A stretch of 48,353 nucleotides of DNA from an uncultured Clostridium sp. (GCF_900769625.1 NZ_CAAGHK010000049.1:1-48353); one strand, 5' to 3'. Numbered from the stretch's first letter, positions 15,379-24,502 are shown. Notes: generated by a model not told the origin, from the sequence alone. A program made the numbers and translations.

Positions 15379-16326
15379 ATGTTAGAAATCGAAAAGCCAA
15401 TAATCGAATGTATAGAATCTAATGAAGATGGTACATATGGTAAGTATGTTGTTGAGCCACTTGAAAGAGGATATGGTATTACATTAGGAAATGCCCTAAG
15501 AAGAATATTATTATCATCTCTTCCAGGAGTGGCACCAACTTCTGTTAAGATAGATGGAGTTTTACATGAATTTTCTACTGTTCAAGGAGTTAAAGAAGAT
15601 GTTACTGAATTAATTCTTAACATTAAATCTTTAGCTTTAAGAATGAACGGTGAAGGTCCAAAGGTTATTTATATCGATGCTAAAGGACCAGGAATAGTTA
15701 CTGGCGCAGATATAAAGACTGATGGAGATGTTGAAGTTGTCAATAAGGATTTACATATTGCAACTTTAGATTCTGATGGAAGACTTTACATGGAATTAAC
15801 AGTTAATAACGGAAGAGGTTATGTTACTCAGAACAAAAACAAGAGTGATGATCTACCAATTTCATCAATTGCAGTTGATTCAATCTATACACCAGTAAAA
15901 AGAGTTAATTTTACTGTTGACAACACAAGAGTTGGTCAAATTACTGATTATGATAAATTAACTTTAGAAATTTGGACTAATGGAACAATCAGAATAGATG
16001 AAGCTATTAGTTTATCTGCAAAAATACTTATCGAACACTTTAAATTATTCATGTCATTAACAGATAACACTAATGACATCGAAGTAATGGTAGAAAAAGA
16101 AGAAGATAAGAAAGAAAAAGTCCTAGAAATGACTGTTGAAGAACTTGATTTATCAGTTAGATCATATAATTGTTTAAAGAGAGCGGGAATCAATACAGTT
16201 CAAGAACTTGCTACTAAATCTATGGATGACATGATGAAAGTAAGAAATCTAGGAAAGAAATCTTTAGAAGAAGTTGAAAGAAAGCTTAAAGAATTAGGTT
16301 TATGCCTAAAGTTAAGTGAAGAGTAA
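15379..16326 (+). CDS. rpoA: DNA-directed RNA polymerase subunit alpha
   Basis: 315 residues from ATG 15379 (MLEIEKPIIECIES), normal length. The N-terminal dimerisation domain includes GYGITLGNALRRILLSSLPG. The C-terminal domain (about 245-315) has the helix-hairpin-helix LSVRSYNCLKRAGINTVQEL that contacts UP elements and activators. GGGAGGG at 15365-15371 supports this ATG. rpoA between rpsD and rplQ is standard. Confidence 0.97.
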   Translation: MLEIEKPIIECIESNEDGTYGKYVVEPLERGYGITLGNALRRILLSSLPGVAPTSVKIDGVLHEFSTVQGVKEDVTELILNIKSLALRMNGEGPKVIYIDAKGPGIVTGADIKTDGDVEVVNKDLHIATLDSDGRLYMELTVNNGRGYVTQNKNKSDDLPISSIAVDSIYTPVKRVNFTVDNTRVGQITDYDKLTLEIWTNGTIRIDEAISLSAKILIEHFKLFMSLTDNTNDIEVMVEKEEDKKEKVLEMTVEELDLSVRSYNCLKRAGINTVQELATKSMDDMMKVRNLGKKSLEEVERKLKELGLCLKLSEE

Positions 16327-16338
16327 GGAGGTAAATCC

Positions 16339-16680
16339 ATGGCAGGTTATCGTAAATTAGGTCTTCCTACAGATCAAAGAAAAGCTATGCTAAGAAATCT
16401 TGTTACTAGCTTATTAAAACATGGTAAGATCGAAACAACTGAAGCAAGAGCTAAGGAAACTAGATCTATAGCTGAAAAAATGATTACTCTTGGTAAGAGA
16501 GGAGATCTTCACGCTAGAAGACAAGTGTTAGCTTATGTTCAAGAAGAATTAGTTGTTAAAAACTTATTCGACAATGTAGCTCCAAAGTACGCTGAAAGAA
16601 ACGGCGGATACACTAGAATGATTAAAAAAGGTCCTAGAAGAGGGGACGGAGCTGAAATAGTAATACTTGAATTAGTATAA
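16339..16680 (+). CDS. rplQ: 50S ribosomal protein L17
   Basis: 113 residues, short bacterial form, starting MAGYRKLGLPTDQRKAMLRN. L17 lies near the tunnel exit. It is the last gene of the alpha operon, 12 nt after rpoA, and is followed by a strong terminator. Confidence 0.98.
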   Translation: MAGYRKLGLPTDQRKAMLRNLVTSLLKHGKIETTEARAKETRSIAEKMITLGKRGDLHARRQVLAYVQEELVVKNLFDNVAPKYAERNGGYTRMIKKGPRRGDGAEIVILELV

Positions 16681-16688
16681 TACTTAAG

Positions 16689-16717
16689 GGGATTAAGGAA
16701 ACTTAATCCCTGTTTTA
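16689..16717 (+). terminator. terminator of the ribosomal superoperon
   Basis: GGGATTAAG-GAAA-CTTAATCCC: nine perfect pairs with a GAAA tetraloop, followed by TGTTTTAAT. It begins 8 nt after the rplQ stop. Confidence 0.9.
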
Positions 16718-16847
16718 ATATATATTTTATTTTTATATGCTTATGTATATACATTTGAAATTAAATCGTTATTACAGGGCAATACTTTAAAAGTTTAATA
16801 ATTTATTATAGAGGTGTTTTCTAATTTAATAAAATACTTTGTTTTCA

Positions 16848-16875
16848 TTGAAAATATATGAATTTAGTATATAAT
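16848..16875 (+). promoter_or_regulatory. sigma-A promoter of the ecfA1-ecfA2-ecfT operon
   Basis: TTGAAA (16848-16853) and TATAAT (16870-16875) are 16 bases apart. The predicted start is near 16882, leaving about 75 nt before ecfA1. No riboswitch-like structure was recognised in this short leader. Confidence 0.65.
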
Positions 16876-16956
16876 TAAACTATTAATTGAAAAATTATAC
16901 AAAATAAAAAGACATTTGTATAATAAATTAATATATAAACCATTGGAGGTTATGTA

Positions 16957-17820
16957 ATGAAGGATGCAATGGTACAATGCATAAATGTATCTTTTAAATA
17001 TATTAAAAATACAGAAGAAGGCAAGAGAGAAGAAAAATATGCAGTTAAAAATGTTAATCTGCAGGTAAATAAAGGTGAGTTTTTAGTTGTTTTAGGACAT
17101 AATGGTTCTGGTAAATCAACTATTGCTAAGCATATGAATGCATTACTAGTTCCAAGTGATGGAACAGTATTAGTTGATGGCATGGATACAAAAGATCCAG
17201 CAAAGGTCTGGGACATCAGAGCAAAGGCGGGGATGGTTTTTCAAAATCCGGATAATCAGCTTGTCGCTACTATTGTTGAAGAAGATGTAGCTTTTGGACC
17301 AGAAAACTTAGGCATAGAACCTCAGGAAATACGTCGAAGAGTTGATGAAAGTTTAGAAAAGGTAGGCATGAGTGAATATAAAAGACATGCACCACATCTT
17401 TTATCAGGAGGTCAGAAACAGAGAGTTGCGATTGCTGGTATACTTGCAATACAGCCAGAATGTATTATTTTTGATGAACCTACAGCAATGCTTGACCCAT
17501 CAGGAAGAAAAGAAGTTATGAAAACTATAAAAGAACTTAATGAAAAGCATGGCATTACAGTTGTGCTTATAACTCATTATATGGATGAAGCTGCACAGGC
17601 AGACAGAATAGTAGTAATTGATGGCGGGCATGTAATGATGGAAGGAACTCCAAGAGAAATATTCCCACAAGTTGAACATATGAAGAAGATTGGATTGGAT
17701 GTTCCACAAGTAACTGAACTTGCTTATGAGTTAAAGAAGGCTGGTTTAGATATAAATGAAAAAATACTTAATGTAGATGAGATGGTGAATGAATTATGTC
17801 AATTAAAACAGAAAATTTAA
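16957..17820 (+). CDS. ecfA1: energy-coupling factor transporter ATPase EcfA1
   Basis: 287 residues. ABC ATPase with Walker A GHNGSGKS (47-54), Q-loop VFQNPDNQ, signature LSGGQ (149-153) and Walker B ending IIFDEP. Together with EcfA2 and EcfT it forms the shared energising module that works with several separate S components for vitamins, cobalt or nickel. No S component is encoded next to it, consistent with the group II ECF arrangement. The start ATG follows TTGGAGG. The 3' end overlaps ecfA2 by 25 nt. Confidence 0.95.
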   Translation: MKDAMVQCINVSFKYIKNTEEGKREEKYAVKNVNLQVNKGEFLVVLGHNGSGKSTIAKHMNALLVPSDGTVLVDGMDTKDPAKVWDIRAKAGMVFQNPDNQLVATIVEEDVAFGPENLGIEPQEIRRRVDESLEKVGMSEYKRHAPHLLSGGQKQRVAIAGILAIQPECIIFDEPTAMLDPSGRKEVMKTIKELNEKHGITVVLITHYMDEAAQADRIVVIDGGHVMMEGTPREIFPQVEHMKKIGLDVPQVTELAYELKKAGLDINEKILNVDEMVNELCQLKQKI

Positions 17821-18668
17821 CACATATTTATATGCCAAAAAGTCCTTTTGAAAAAGTTGCTTTAGACAACGTATCTGTAGAAATTAAAGATGGAGATTTC
17901 GTAGCATTAATAGGACATACCGGATCAGGTAAATCAACACTTATACAGCATTTTAATGGTCTTCTTGAAGCATCTAGCGGTAAAATAATTGTTGATGGCA
18001 TTGATATAACAGATAAAAATGTAAAGTTAACTGATATAAGAAAAAAAGTTGGTTTAGTATTTCAATATCCAGAATATCAGATATTCGAAGAAACAATTGC
18101 TAAGGATATTGAATTTGGGCCAAGAAATTTAGGATTATCAGAAGAAGAAATAACTGAGAGAGTTAAAAAATCTATGGAGATGGTTGGTCTTGATTATGAA
18201 ACTTACAAAGATAGATCTCCATTTGATTTAAGTGGTGGACAGAAGAGAAGAGTTGCTATTGCTGGAGTTATAGCAATGGAGCCAACTACTCTTATTTTAG
18301 ACGAACCAACAGCAGGGTTAGATCCTAAGGGAAGAGATGATATTCTTGGACAGATAAAGAAGTTACATAATGATTATAATATGACTGTAATAATTGTAAG
18401 TCATAGCATGGAAGATGTAGCTAACATTGCAGAGAGAATTATTGTTATGAATCATGGAAAAGTAGCTCTTCAAGGTACTCCAGCAGAAGTATTTAAGGAA
18501 GTAGATATGCTTGAAAATATAGGGCTTGCTGTACCTCAGGTTACATATCTGATAAGAGAATTAAGAGCAAAAGGATTTGATATTTCTGATAGTATATTTA
18601 CTATAGAAGAAGCCAGAAGGGCTATTTTATCTATTTTTGCGTCTAATAGTGTAGAGGAGGATAAGTAG
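17796..18668 (+). CDS. ecfA2: energy-coupling factor transporter ATPase EcfA2
   Basis: 290 residues. Second ABC ATPase of the ECF module: Walker A GHTGSGKS (40-47), Q-loop VFQYPEYQ, LSGGQ (145-149), Walker B LILDEP. It pairs with EcfA1 as an asymmetric heterodimer under EcfT. Its start lies 25 nt inside ecfA1, implying coupled translation and balanced subunit levels. Confidence 0.95.
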   Translation: MSIKTENLTHIYMPKSPFEKVALDNVSVEIKDGDFVALIGHTGSGKSTLIQHFNGLLEASSGKIIVDGIDITDKNVKLTDIRKKVGLVFQYPEYQIFEETIAKDIEFGPRNLGLSEEEITERVKKSMEMVGLDYETYKDRSPFDLSGGQKRRVAIAGVIAMEPTTLILDEPTAGLDPKGRDDILGQIKKLHNDYNMTVIIVSHSMEDVANIAERIIVMNHGKVALQGTPAEVFKEVDMLENIGLAVPQVTYLIRELRAKGFDISDSIFTIEEARRAILSIFASNSVEEDK

Positions 18669-18670
18669 TC

Positions 18671-19474
18671 GTGTTAAAGGATATTACAATAGGACAATAT
18701 CTACCGGGTGAATCTTTTATTCATAAATTAGACCCTAGAACAAAGATATTAATATCATTAATATTTATTATATGTTTATTTATAGTAAATAAATTTATTG
18801 GCTATACTTTGGTTATTGGATTTCTTGCAGCAGTAATTTTTATTGCAAAAATTCCTTTTAGATTTATTGTTAATGGATTAAAACCGATATTTTTATTGGT
18901 AGTTTTTACAGCTGTCTTAAATATATTTATGATTAGAGGAACTGAAGATACTTTAATATATCAGTTTGGTTTCTTATCTATTTATGTAGAAGGACTTGAA
19001 ACTGCTGCATTTATGGCTATCAGACTTATTTTATTGATAATAGGAACATCTTTATTGACATTAACAACATCTCCTATAGAGCTTACAGATGGAATAGAAA
19101 AGCTGTTAAGACCTATTGGAAAGGAAATTGCACATGAGCTTGCAATGATGATGACTATTGCTTTAAGATTTATTCCGACACTTATCGATGAAACAGATAA
19201 GATAATGAAAGCACAAAAGGCAAGAGGTGCAGACTTTGAAACAGGCGGCATTATACAGAAGGCCAAAAAACTTGTACCTTTATTAGTACCGTTATTTATT
19301 AGTTCGTTCAGAAGAGCCGATGAGCTTGCTATGGCAATGGAAGCAAGAGGATATAGAGGCGGAGCTGGTAGAACAAGAATGAAGGTATTGAAATTTACAT
19401 CTAAAGACACAATTGCATTTATTGTAGCAGCATTGATAATTGTATGGTCTTTTGCAGTAAGATTTGTACTATAA
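18671..19474 (+). CDS. ecfT: energy-coupling factor transporter transmembrane protein EcfT
   Basis: 267 residues with about five to six hydrophobic segments in the N- and C-terminal parts. It has the two Ala-Arg-Gly coupling motifs of EcfT (in KAQKARGADFE and AMEARGYRGG) that dock into the ATPase grooves. GTG start two bases after the ecfA2 stop, with GAGGAGG at the end of ecfA2. The order A1-A2-T after the ribosomal genes and before truA is typical of Firmicutes. Confidence 0.95.
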   Translation: MLKDITIGQYLPGESFIHKLDPRTKILISLIFIICLFIVNKFIGYTLVIGFLAAVIFIAKIPFRFIVNGLKPIFLLVVFTAVLNIFMIRGTEDTLIYQFGFLSIYVEGLETAAFMAIRLILLIIGTSLLTLTTSPIELTDGIEKLLRPIGKEIAHELAMMMTIALRFIPTLIDETDKIMKAQKARGADFETGGIIQKAKKLVPLLVPLFISSFRRADELAMAMEARGYRGGAGRTRMKVLKFTSKDTIAFIVAALIIVWSFAVRFVL

Positions 19475-19600
19475 TAAAAATTTAAAAACTTATAAAAATA
19501 ATAATTAGATAGAATTAATTTAGATAAATTAAGGTTATTTATTTGAGTGTGAATTAATTTTTAGCTCATGTTAGATAATTTTGGATTTATTGATTTTGTA

Positions 19601-19658
19601 TAATGATGCTTTAATTTTCGTGTTATAAGAATAATTTCAGCATCATTATTTTTATTTT
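19601..19658 (+). terminator. probable terminator after ecfT
   Basis: TAATGATGCT (19601-19610) and AGCATCATTA (19639-19648) form ten perfect pairs, followed by TTTTTATTTTT. The loop is long (28 nt), which makes this weaker than a classical terminator, but the T-run fits. Confidence 0.6.
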
Positions 19659-19708
19659 TACGATATTTGTAATATACTGAATATGTCTGCATAGGCATTA
19701 AAATAAAA

Positions 19709-19769
19709 ATTAGATAAACAATATAATCTGATAAACAATAGCCAGTATAATTAGATAAACAAGATAATT
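19709..19769. repeat. three short direct repeats before truA
   Basis: ATTAGATAAACAA (19709-19721), CTGATAAACAA (19728-19738) and ATTAGATAAACAA (about 19750-19762) lie within 60 bases, sharing GATAAACAA. They precede the truA ribosome-binding site by about 30 nt. Function unknown; possibly a slippage-generated local repeat. Confidence 0.5.
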
Positions 19770-19807
19770 AAAAAATCTAAAAATTTTAAATGTTTAAGAG
19801 GAAAAGA

Positions 19808-20542
19808 ATGAAGAATATAAAATTGATAATTGAATTTGATGGAAGTGAATTTTGTGGGTGGCAGAAGCAGCCTAATGGAAGAACTGTTCAGCAGGTTATT
19901 GAAGAAGCAATATATAAAGCAACAGGTGAAGAGACTATCATTAATGGAAGCTCAAGAACTGACTCAGGGGTTCATGCTAAGGCTATGGTTGCAAATTTCT
20001 TTACTAACAGCACGATTCCAGGGGATAAATTCAGAGAAGCATTAAATGTACGTCTTCCAAAGGATGTATCTATAATCAAGTCTGAAGAGGTTCCAGAGGA
20101 CTTTCATGCTAGATATTCATCAAAGGGAAAAACCTATTCATATACAATAATTAATAGATATGAAAGAGTATCTTTTGGACATCAGTATGTATATCACTGG
20201 AGACATGATTTAGATATTGATTTAATGAAGGAAGCATGCAAGTATTTTATAGGTACACATGATTTCAAGGCATTTATGTCACCAGGAAGTTCTATTAAGA
20301 CTACAGTACGTACCATAAGTGATTTACATATAGAGCAAAAGGGAGAAAAAATAAAAATTTTCGTAAGTGCTGATGGTTTTTTATATAATATGGTTAGAAT
20401 AATAGTTGGGACTTTAATTAAAGTTGGGAATAAAAAATTAAAGCCGGAAGATATACAGGATATAATACTTGAAGGTAATAGAAAACGAGCTGGAATGGTG
20501 GTTCCGCCTAATGGTTTGGTGCTTGAAAAAGTTTTTTATTAA
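19808..20542 (+). CDS. truA: tRNA pseudouridine synthase A
   Basis: 244 residues from ATG 19808 (MKNIKLIIEFDGSEFCGWQK). Converts U38-40 in tRNA anticodon arms to pseudouridine. The catalytic Asp is in GSSRTDSGVHAKA; the C-terminal FLYNMVRIIVGTL motif is also present. The frame is open six codons earlier (19790), but AGAGGA just before 19808 favours the later ATG. truA before rplM-rpsI is the order found in B. subtilis. Confidence 0.95.
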   Translation: MKNIKLIIEFDGSEFCGWQKQPNGRTVQQVIEEAIYKATGEETIINGSSRTDSGVHAKAMVANFFTNSTIPGDKFREALNVRLPKDVSIIKSEEVPEDFHARYSSKGKTYSYTIINRYERVSFGHQYVYHWRHDLDIDLMKEACKYFIGTHDFKAFMSPGSSIKTTVRTISDLHIEQKGEKIKIFVSADGFLYNMVRIIVGTLIKVGNKKLKPEDIQDIILEGNRKRAGMVVPPNGLVLEKVFY

Positions 20543-20556
20543 ATGTCAAAAAATTG

Positions 20557-20585
20557 TTGACACGCCCGTAAGCGTGTATTATAAT
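20557..20585 (+). promoter_or_regulatory. consensus promoter of rplM-rpsI with a palindromic spacer
   Basis: Perfect TTGACA (20557-20562) and perfect TATAAT (20580-20585), 17 bases apart. The spacer contains the inverted repeat ACACGC-CCGTAA-GCGTGT (20560-20577), which overlaps the -35 end. There is no T-run after it, so it is not the truA terminator. It could be an operator or only a promoter feature. Confidence 0.85.
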
Positions 20586-20616
20586 AATGTATGTTTGTTA
20601 AATCATTTATGTATAT

Positions 20617-20671
20617 AAGATCCACTAGCCCCGGGTCTTGACATAAACAATTTTACTTATAGATGAGTAAA
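20617..20671 (+). promoter_or_regulatory. L13-type leader upstream of rplM
   Basis: AAGATCC (20617-20623) pairs with GGGTCTT (20633-20639), one T-G pair, over an ACTAGCCCC loop. TTTACT (20652-20657) pairs with AGTAAA (20666-20671). Position and shape fit the L13 leader family known upstream of rplM in Firmicutes, thought to be bound by L13; I could not run a covariance search. Confidence 0.65.
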
Positions 20672-20700
20672 TATTAATGTAAGTTCAGGGAGGGAAACAG

Positions 20701-21135
20701 ATGAAATCATACATTGCTAAAGCAAGTGAAATCGAAAGAAAATGGTATGTTGTTGATGCTGCTGGTAAGCCACTAGGTAGAGTTGCTAGCCAAGTTGCTT
20801 CAATTTTAAGAGGAAAAAATAAGCCAACTTTTACACCTAACGTTGACTGCGGAGACTTCGTTATCGTAATAAACGCAGAAAAGGTAGTTTTAACTGGTAA
20901 AAAGTTAGATCAAAAATTAATGAGAAAGCATAGTCTTTACCCAGGTGGATTAAAAGAAACTCCATATAGAGTAGTATTAGATAAGAAACCTGAATTCGCT
21001 TTTGAAGAAGCAGTAAGAAGAATGCTTCCAACAGGCGTATTAGGAAGACAAATGTTAAAGAAATTAAATGTATACAGAGGTGCTGAACATAATCACGCAG
21101 CTCAAAAACCAGAAGTACTTGAGTTAAGATACTAA
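20701..21135 (+). CDS. rplM: 50S ribosomal protein L13
   Basis: 144 residues, with DAAGKPLGRVASQVASILRG and the MLPTGVLGRQMLKKLNVYRG motif of L13. It is an early-assembly protein binding 23S rRNA domain VI. ATG follows CAGGGAGGG. It is co-transcribed with rpsI (25-nt gap). Confidence 0.98.
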   Translation: MKSYIAKASEIERKWYVVDAAGKPLGRVASQVASILRGKNKPTFTPNVDCGDFVIVINAEKVVLTGKKLDQKLMRKHSLYPGGLKETPYRVVLDKKPEFAFEEAVRRMLPTGVLGRQMLKKLNVYRGAEHNHAAQKPEVLELRY

Positions 21136-21160
21136 TATATACTCGGGAGGAGGAATAAAA

Positions 21161-21553
21161 ATGGCAAAAGTTCAATACATGGGAACTGGAAGAAGAAAAA
21201 AATCAGTTGCAAGAGTAAGACTTGTACCAGGAAATGGTAAGGTTGTTGTAAATAAAAGAGAAATAGAAAACTTTTTTGGTTTAGAAACTTTAAGAGTTAT
21301 CGTAAACCAACCATTAGTTTTAACTGGAACTAAAGATAAGTTCGACGTTTTAGTTAACGTTCATGGTGGTGGATTCACAGGTCAAGCTGGAGCTATCAGA
21401 CACGGTATAGCTAGAGCATTAGTTAAATCTGATGAAGCTTTAAAATCAGAATTAAAGAAGGCTGGTTTCTTAACAAGAGATCCAAGAATGAAGGAAAGAA
21501 AGAAATACGGTCTTAAAAAAGCAAGAAGAGCTCCACAATTCTCAAAGAGATAG
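21161..21553 (+). CDS. rpsI: 30S ribosomal protein S9
   Basis: 130 residues; the basic C-terminal tail ending PQFSKR reaches the P-site tRNA anticodon. Start after GGGAGGAGG. It is the second and last gene of the rplM operon, followed by a strong terminator. Confidence 0.98.
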   Translation: MAKVQYMGTGRRKKSVARVRLVPGNGKVVVNKREIENFFGLETLRVIVNQPLVLTGTKDKFDVLVNVHGGGFTGQAGAIRHGIARALVKSDEALKSELKKAGFLTRDPRMKERKKYGLKKARRAPQFSKR

Positions 21554-21576
21554 TATTTGGAGTCATCTATGCAGAG

Positions 21577-21608
21577 TCCTGCAAACATTATGTTTGCAGG
21601 ATTTTTTA
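21577..21608 (+). terminator. terminator of rplM-rpsI
   Basis: TCCTGCAAACA-TTA-TGTTTGCAGGA: eleven perfect pairs followed by TTTTTTATT. Confidence 0.95.
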
Positions 21609-21972
21609 TTGGAAAATTGTATTGGTATATGATGATAAACTAAATAATTTTAAATGTTTCACTGGAATAAAGTTTTTTAATATTTAAATACCTGTTTTTT
21701 CATTAAGATAATTATTCAATTCTTATATTAAATGAAATCTGAATTATATAATATTTTTATATGGTATTATCAAAAAGTATTTAATAAAATTATATACATT
21801 AATAGAAAATATAAAAATTGAAGAGAATTTATAGATTGTGGATGTAAAAAAAAGTAAGACTATATTAAAAGTAGGTTAAAAATGAAGTGATAATATTAAC
21901 AGCAAGTTAAAAATACGATAAACTTATTCGTGTAAATAATATAGAAATAGATTAACCGAAGGAGAATAAATT
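21609..21972. other. AT-rich spacer upstream of the Na/Pi transporter gene
   Basis: About 360 bases with no supported reading frame, no convincing promoter and no notable hairpin. A promoter for the next gene must lie here or be weak; several TATAAT-like hexamers occur by composition alone. Confidence 0.5.
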
Positions 21973-23589
21973 GTGGATACAATAAAGGTTATTATTCAAT
22001 TAATGGGTGGATTAGGGCTATTTATTTATGGGATGAAGTTAATGGGAGATGGTTTAGAGAACGCTGCTGGGGAAGGTCTTAAAACTATACTTGAAAAAGT
22101 AACAAGTAATCGCATAATGGGTGTTGCAATAGGGGCAATTGTTACAGCAGTAATTCAAAGTAGTAGTGCTACTACAGTTATGGTTGTTGGATTTGTTAAT
22201 GCTGGTCTTATGACATTGGTACAGTCAGCAGGTGTGATTATGGGTGCTAATATAGGTACAACTATTACAGCACAATTAGTAGCTTTTAAATTAGATCAGG
22301 TTGCTCCAATCTTTGTATTCGTTGGTGCAGCATTAGTAATGTTTGCTAAAGCTAAAAAGAGAAAAGAAATAGGTAATATAATTCTTGGATTTGGTATATT
22401 ATTTACTGGTATGGGTGCAATGAGTGGAGCAATGAAGCCACTAGCATCATCACCAATATTTGCAGATGTATTACTTGCTATCGGTGACAACTGGTTTATC
22501 GGAATTATAGCTGGTGCAGCTATTACAGCTTTATTACAAAGTTCATCAGCGACAACTGGTATATTAATTGCATTAGCTTCAACTGGATTAATAGATATCG
22601 GATTAGCATTACCAATTGTATTTGGATGTAACATAGGTACATGTATTACAGCTATGCTGGCAAGTGTTGGAACAAACAAAACTGCACATAAAGCTGCATT
22701 ATTACACTTAGTATTTAATATTGTTGGTACAATAGTGTTCTTGCCTTTCTTAGGTCTTATAGCAAAATTTGTACAACATGTAAGTCCACAAGATGTGAGC
22801 AGACAAATTGCAAATGCTCATACAGTATTTAATGTAGCAAATACTGCATTGATGTTGCCTTTTAGTAATTACATAATTAATTTTATAAACAGAGTAATAC
22901 CTTGTGGAGATAATATAGAAAAAGCTGGTCCTAAATACATAGATGACAGAGTATTAGAAACTCCTGTTATTGCAGCAGGTCAAGTTATAAAAGAAACTAT
23001 CAGAATGGCTAACAAAGCAAAAGAAAATGTTGAATTATCAATGAAGGCTTTTGTTGATGGTGACGAAGCATTAATAGAAAAGGTTTATGAAAATGAAAAG
23101 ATAATCAATATTTTAGAGGAAAGCATTACTGAATACTTAGTTAAGCTTGCTAAATGTGATTTATCAGATAAAGAAAAAGGAATAGTTGCTTCTACATTCC
23201 ATGTAGTTATAGATATTGAGAGAATCGGAGATCATGCAGAGAATATTGCTGATTTAACTATTGAAAAAATAAACAAGAATTTAAAATACAGTGAAGATGC
23301 AGTAGCGGAATTATATGAAATATATAATTCTACATTAAAGGCACTAGAGATTGCTATAGATTCGTATGTAAACAGAGATATTGTAAAAGCAAAGAGTATC
23401 TTAGATGTTGAAGATAAGATTGATGCATATCAAAGAAATTACAGAGAAAAGCACATTCAAAGATTATATGATGGTAAATGTAATGCGTTTGCAGGTGCAA
23501 TATACTTAGATTTAATAAGTGCTTTTGAAAGAATTGGAGATCACTCAACTAATATCAGTGAAAGTGTTTTAGAAAATTACGTGAATTAA
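21973..23589 (+). CDS. Na/Pi-cotransporter family protein with PhoU-like domain
   Basis: 538 residues. The membrane half contains the duplicated Na/Pi-cotransporter II signature QSSSATT at 62-68 and 189-195, with hydrophobic segments up to about 320. The C-terminal 190 residues are helical and PhoU-like (KENVELSMKAF, ISAFERIGDHSTNISE). It probably moves phosphate with sodium; direction and substrate are inferred from the family. GTG start after GAAGGAG (8-nt gap). Transcribed alone. Confidence 0.9.
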   Translation: MDTIKVIIQLMGGLGLFIYGMKLMGDGLENAAGEGLKTILEKVTSNRIMGVAIGAIVTAVIQSSSATTVMVVGFVNAGLMTLVQSAGVIMGANIGTTITAQLVAFKLDQVAPIFVFVGAALVMFAKAKKRKEIGNIILGFGILFTGMGAMSGAMKPLASSPIFADVLLAIGDNWFIGIIAGAAITALLQSSSATTGILIALASTGLIDIGLALPIVFGCNIGTCITAMLASVGTNKTAHKAALLHLVFNIVGTIVFLPFLGLIAKFVQHVSPQDVSRQIANAHTVFNVANTALMLPFSNYIINFINRVIPCGDNIEKAGPKYIDDRVLETPVIAAGQVIKETIRMANKAKENVELSMKAFVDGDEALIEKVYENEKIINILEESITEYLVKLAKCDLSDKEKGIVASTFHVVIDIERIGDHAENIADLTIEKINKNLKYSEDAVAELYEIYNSTLKALEIAIDSYVNRDIVKAKSILDVEDKIDAYQRNYREKHIQRLYDGKCNAFAGAIYLDLISAFERIGDHSTNISESVLENYVN

Positions 23590-23611
23590 ATTTAAAGAAA
23601 TATATATGGAT

Positions 23612-23645
23612 AAAAGGAGATTCCTTGAATTAGGGAGTCTCTTTT
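23612..23645 (+). terminator. terminator of the Na/Pi transporter gene
   Basis: AAAAGGAGATTCC pairs with GGGAGTCTCTTTT around an 8-nt loop, ending in a short T-run. Confidence 0.8.
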
Positions 23646-23719
23646 GCATTTATGAATAAATTAATTGAGAGTGTAGACAATACTTTAGAGAATATAAAAA
23701 TTTAGTAGGAGTGTTTTGA

Positions 23720-24376
23720 ATGAAGTTAAAAAGAATTCTCGCTTTTAGTTTAATATTTCTAATTATGTCTGCACTACCTTTAAAAGTTATGGCGGAAGAT
23801 AAAAAAACTCAGCATGTGATACTAATAGATGCAGGACATGGAGGGATTGATGGTGGAGCTAAATCTAAAAATGGAACAATTGAAAAGGAAATAAATCTGG
23901 CTATTGCATCTAAGCTGAAGGAAAAACTTTCAGACAGCGGGTATAAGGTATATATGACAAGAGAAGATGATATAGAGCTGGATAAAAGGAAGGCAGAAGA
24001 TTTATCTAAAAGATGCAAGATGAAGGATGAAACAGAATGCGAAGTATTTATTTCAATACATCAAAATATGTTTCCACAAGCTAAATGTTTTGGAGCACAG
24101 GTCTGGTATGCTTCCAATGATAAGAGCAAAGAATTAGCAGAGGGTGTTCAGGAATCTCTTAAAGAACATATTAAGGATAATAACAAAAGAGTTGCTAAAG
24201 CCGCCAAAGAACAGTATAAGATATTGAGAGATGGATATGATGGTGCATGTATTATAGTGGAATGCGGATTTTTATCAAATTATGAAGAAGAACAGAGGTT
24301 AAAAACTGATGAACATCAGGAAAATTTAGTAGAAGCAATAAAATGTGGCTTAGATAAGTACTTTGAGGGTAAGTAA
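23720..24376 (+). CDS. cwlD: N-acetylmuramoyl-L-alanine amidase, CwlD type
   Basis: 218 residues with an N-terminal signal sequence (positions 1-25, ending MAEDKK) and one Amidase_3 domain. Zinc ligands His40 (LIDAGHGG), Glu55 (EKEINL) and His114 (ISIHQN), and catalytic Glu181 (VECGFLSN), are present. The GAQVWY segment is of CwlD type. In spore formers CwlD strips peptides from cortex muramic acid so that muramic-delta-lactam can form. Position after rplM-rpsI matches B. subtilis. A general cell-wall amidase is the alternative. Confidence 0.85.
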   Translation: MKLKRILAFSLIFLIMSALPLKVMAEDKKTQHVILIDAGHGGIDGGAKSKNGTIEKEINLAIASKLKEKLSDSGYKVYMTREDDIELDKRKAEDLSKRCKMKDETECEVFISIHQNMFPQAKCFGAQVWYASNDKSKELAEGVQESLKEHIKDNNKRVAKAAKEQYKILRDGYDGACIIVECGFLSNYEEEQRLKTDEHQENLVEAIKCGLDKYFEGK

Positions 24377-24421
24377 ACTATAATTAGTATTCATAATCAT
24401 GCTGGATATTAATTGCTCATG

Positions 24422-24464
24422 TGTAAAAACTCAAAAGTGATAATAGTCAATTTGAGTTTTTACA
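24422..24464. terminator. bidirectional terminator between cwlD and the convergent small gene
   Basis: TGTAAAAACTCAAA (24422-24435) and TTTGAGTTTTTACA (24451-24464): fourteen perfect pairs with A-rich and T-rich flanks, so it can act on both strands. Confidence 0.8.
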
Positions 24465-24502
24465 TATGATAATATTAAATAATTTTTAAGATGCCATTTA
24501 AA

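Larger units (their letters stand above)
19475..19807. other. non-coding spacer between ecfT and truA
   Basis: About 330 bases without a supported gene. It holds a long-loop terminator (19601-19658) and, near its end, three short TAGATAAACAA-like repeats (19709-19769). No clear promoter for truA was found. Confidence 0.6.

Noticed and set aside
15173..15385. Plus-strand 70-codon frame over the rpsD end and rpoA start
   Set aside because: Out of frame with both genes, no ribosome-binding site.
16887..16924. Second ecfA1 promoter (TTGAAA with TATAAT)
   Set aside because: The spacer is 26 bases, far from usable; the 16848-16875 pair is better.
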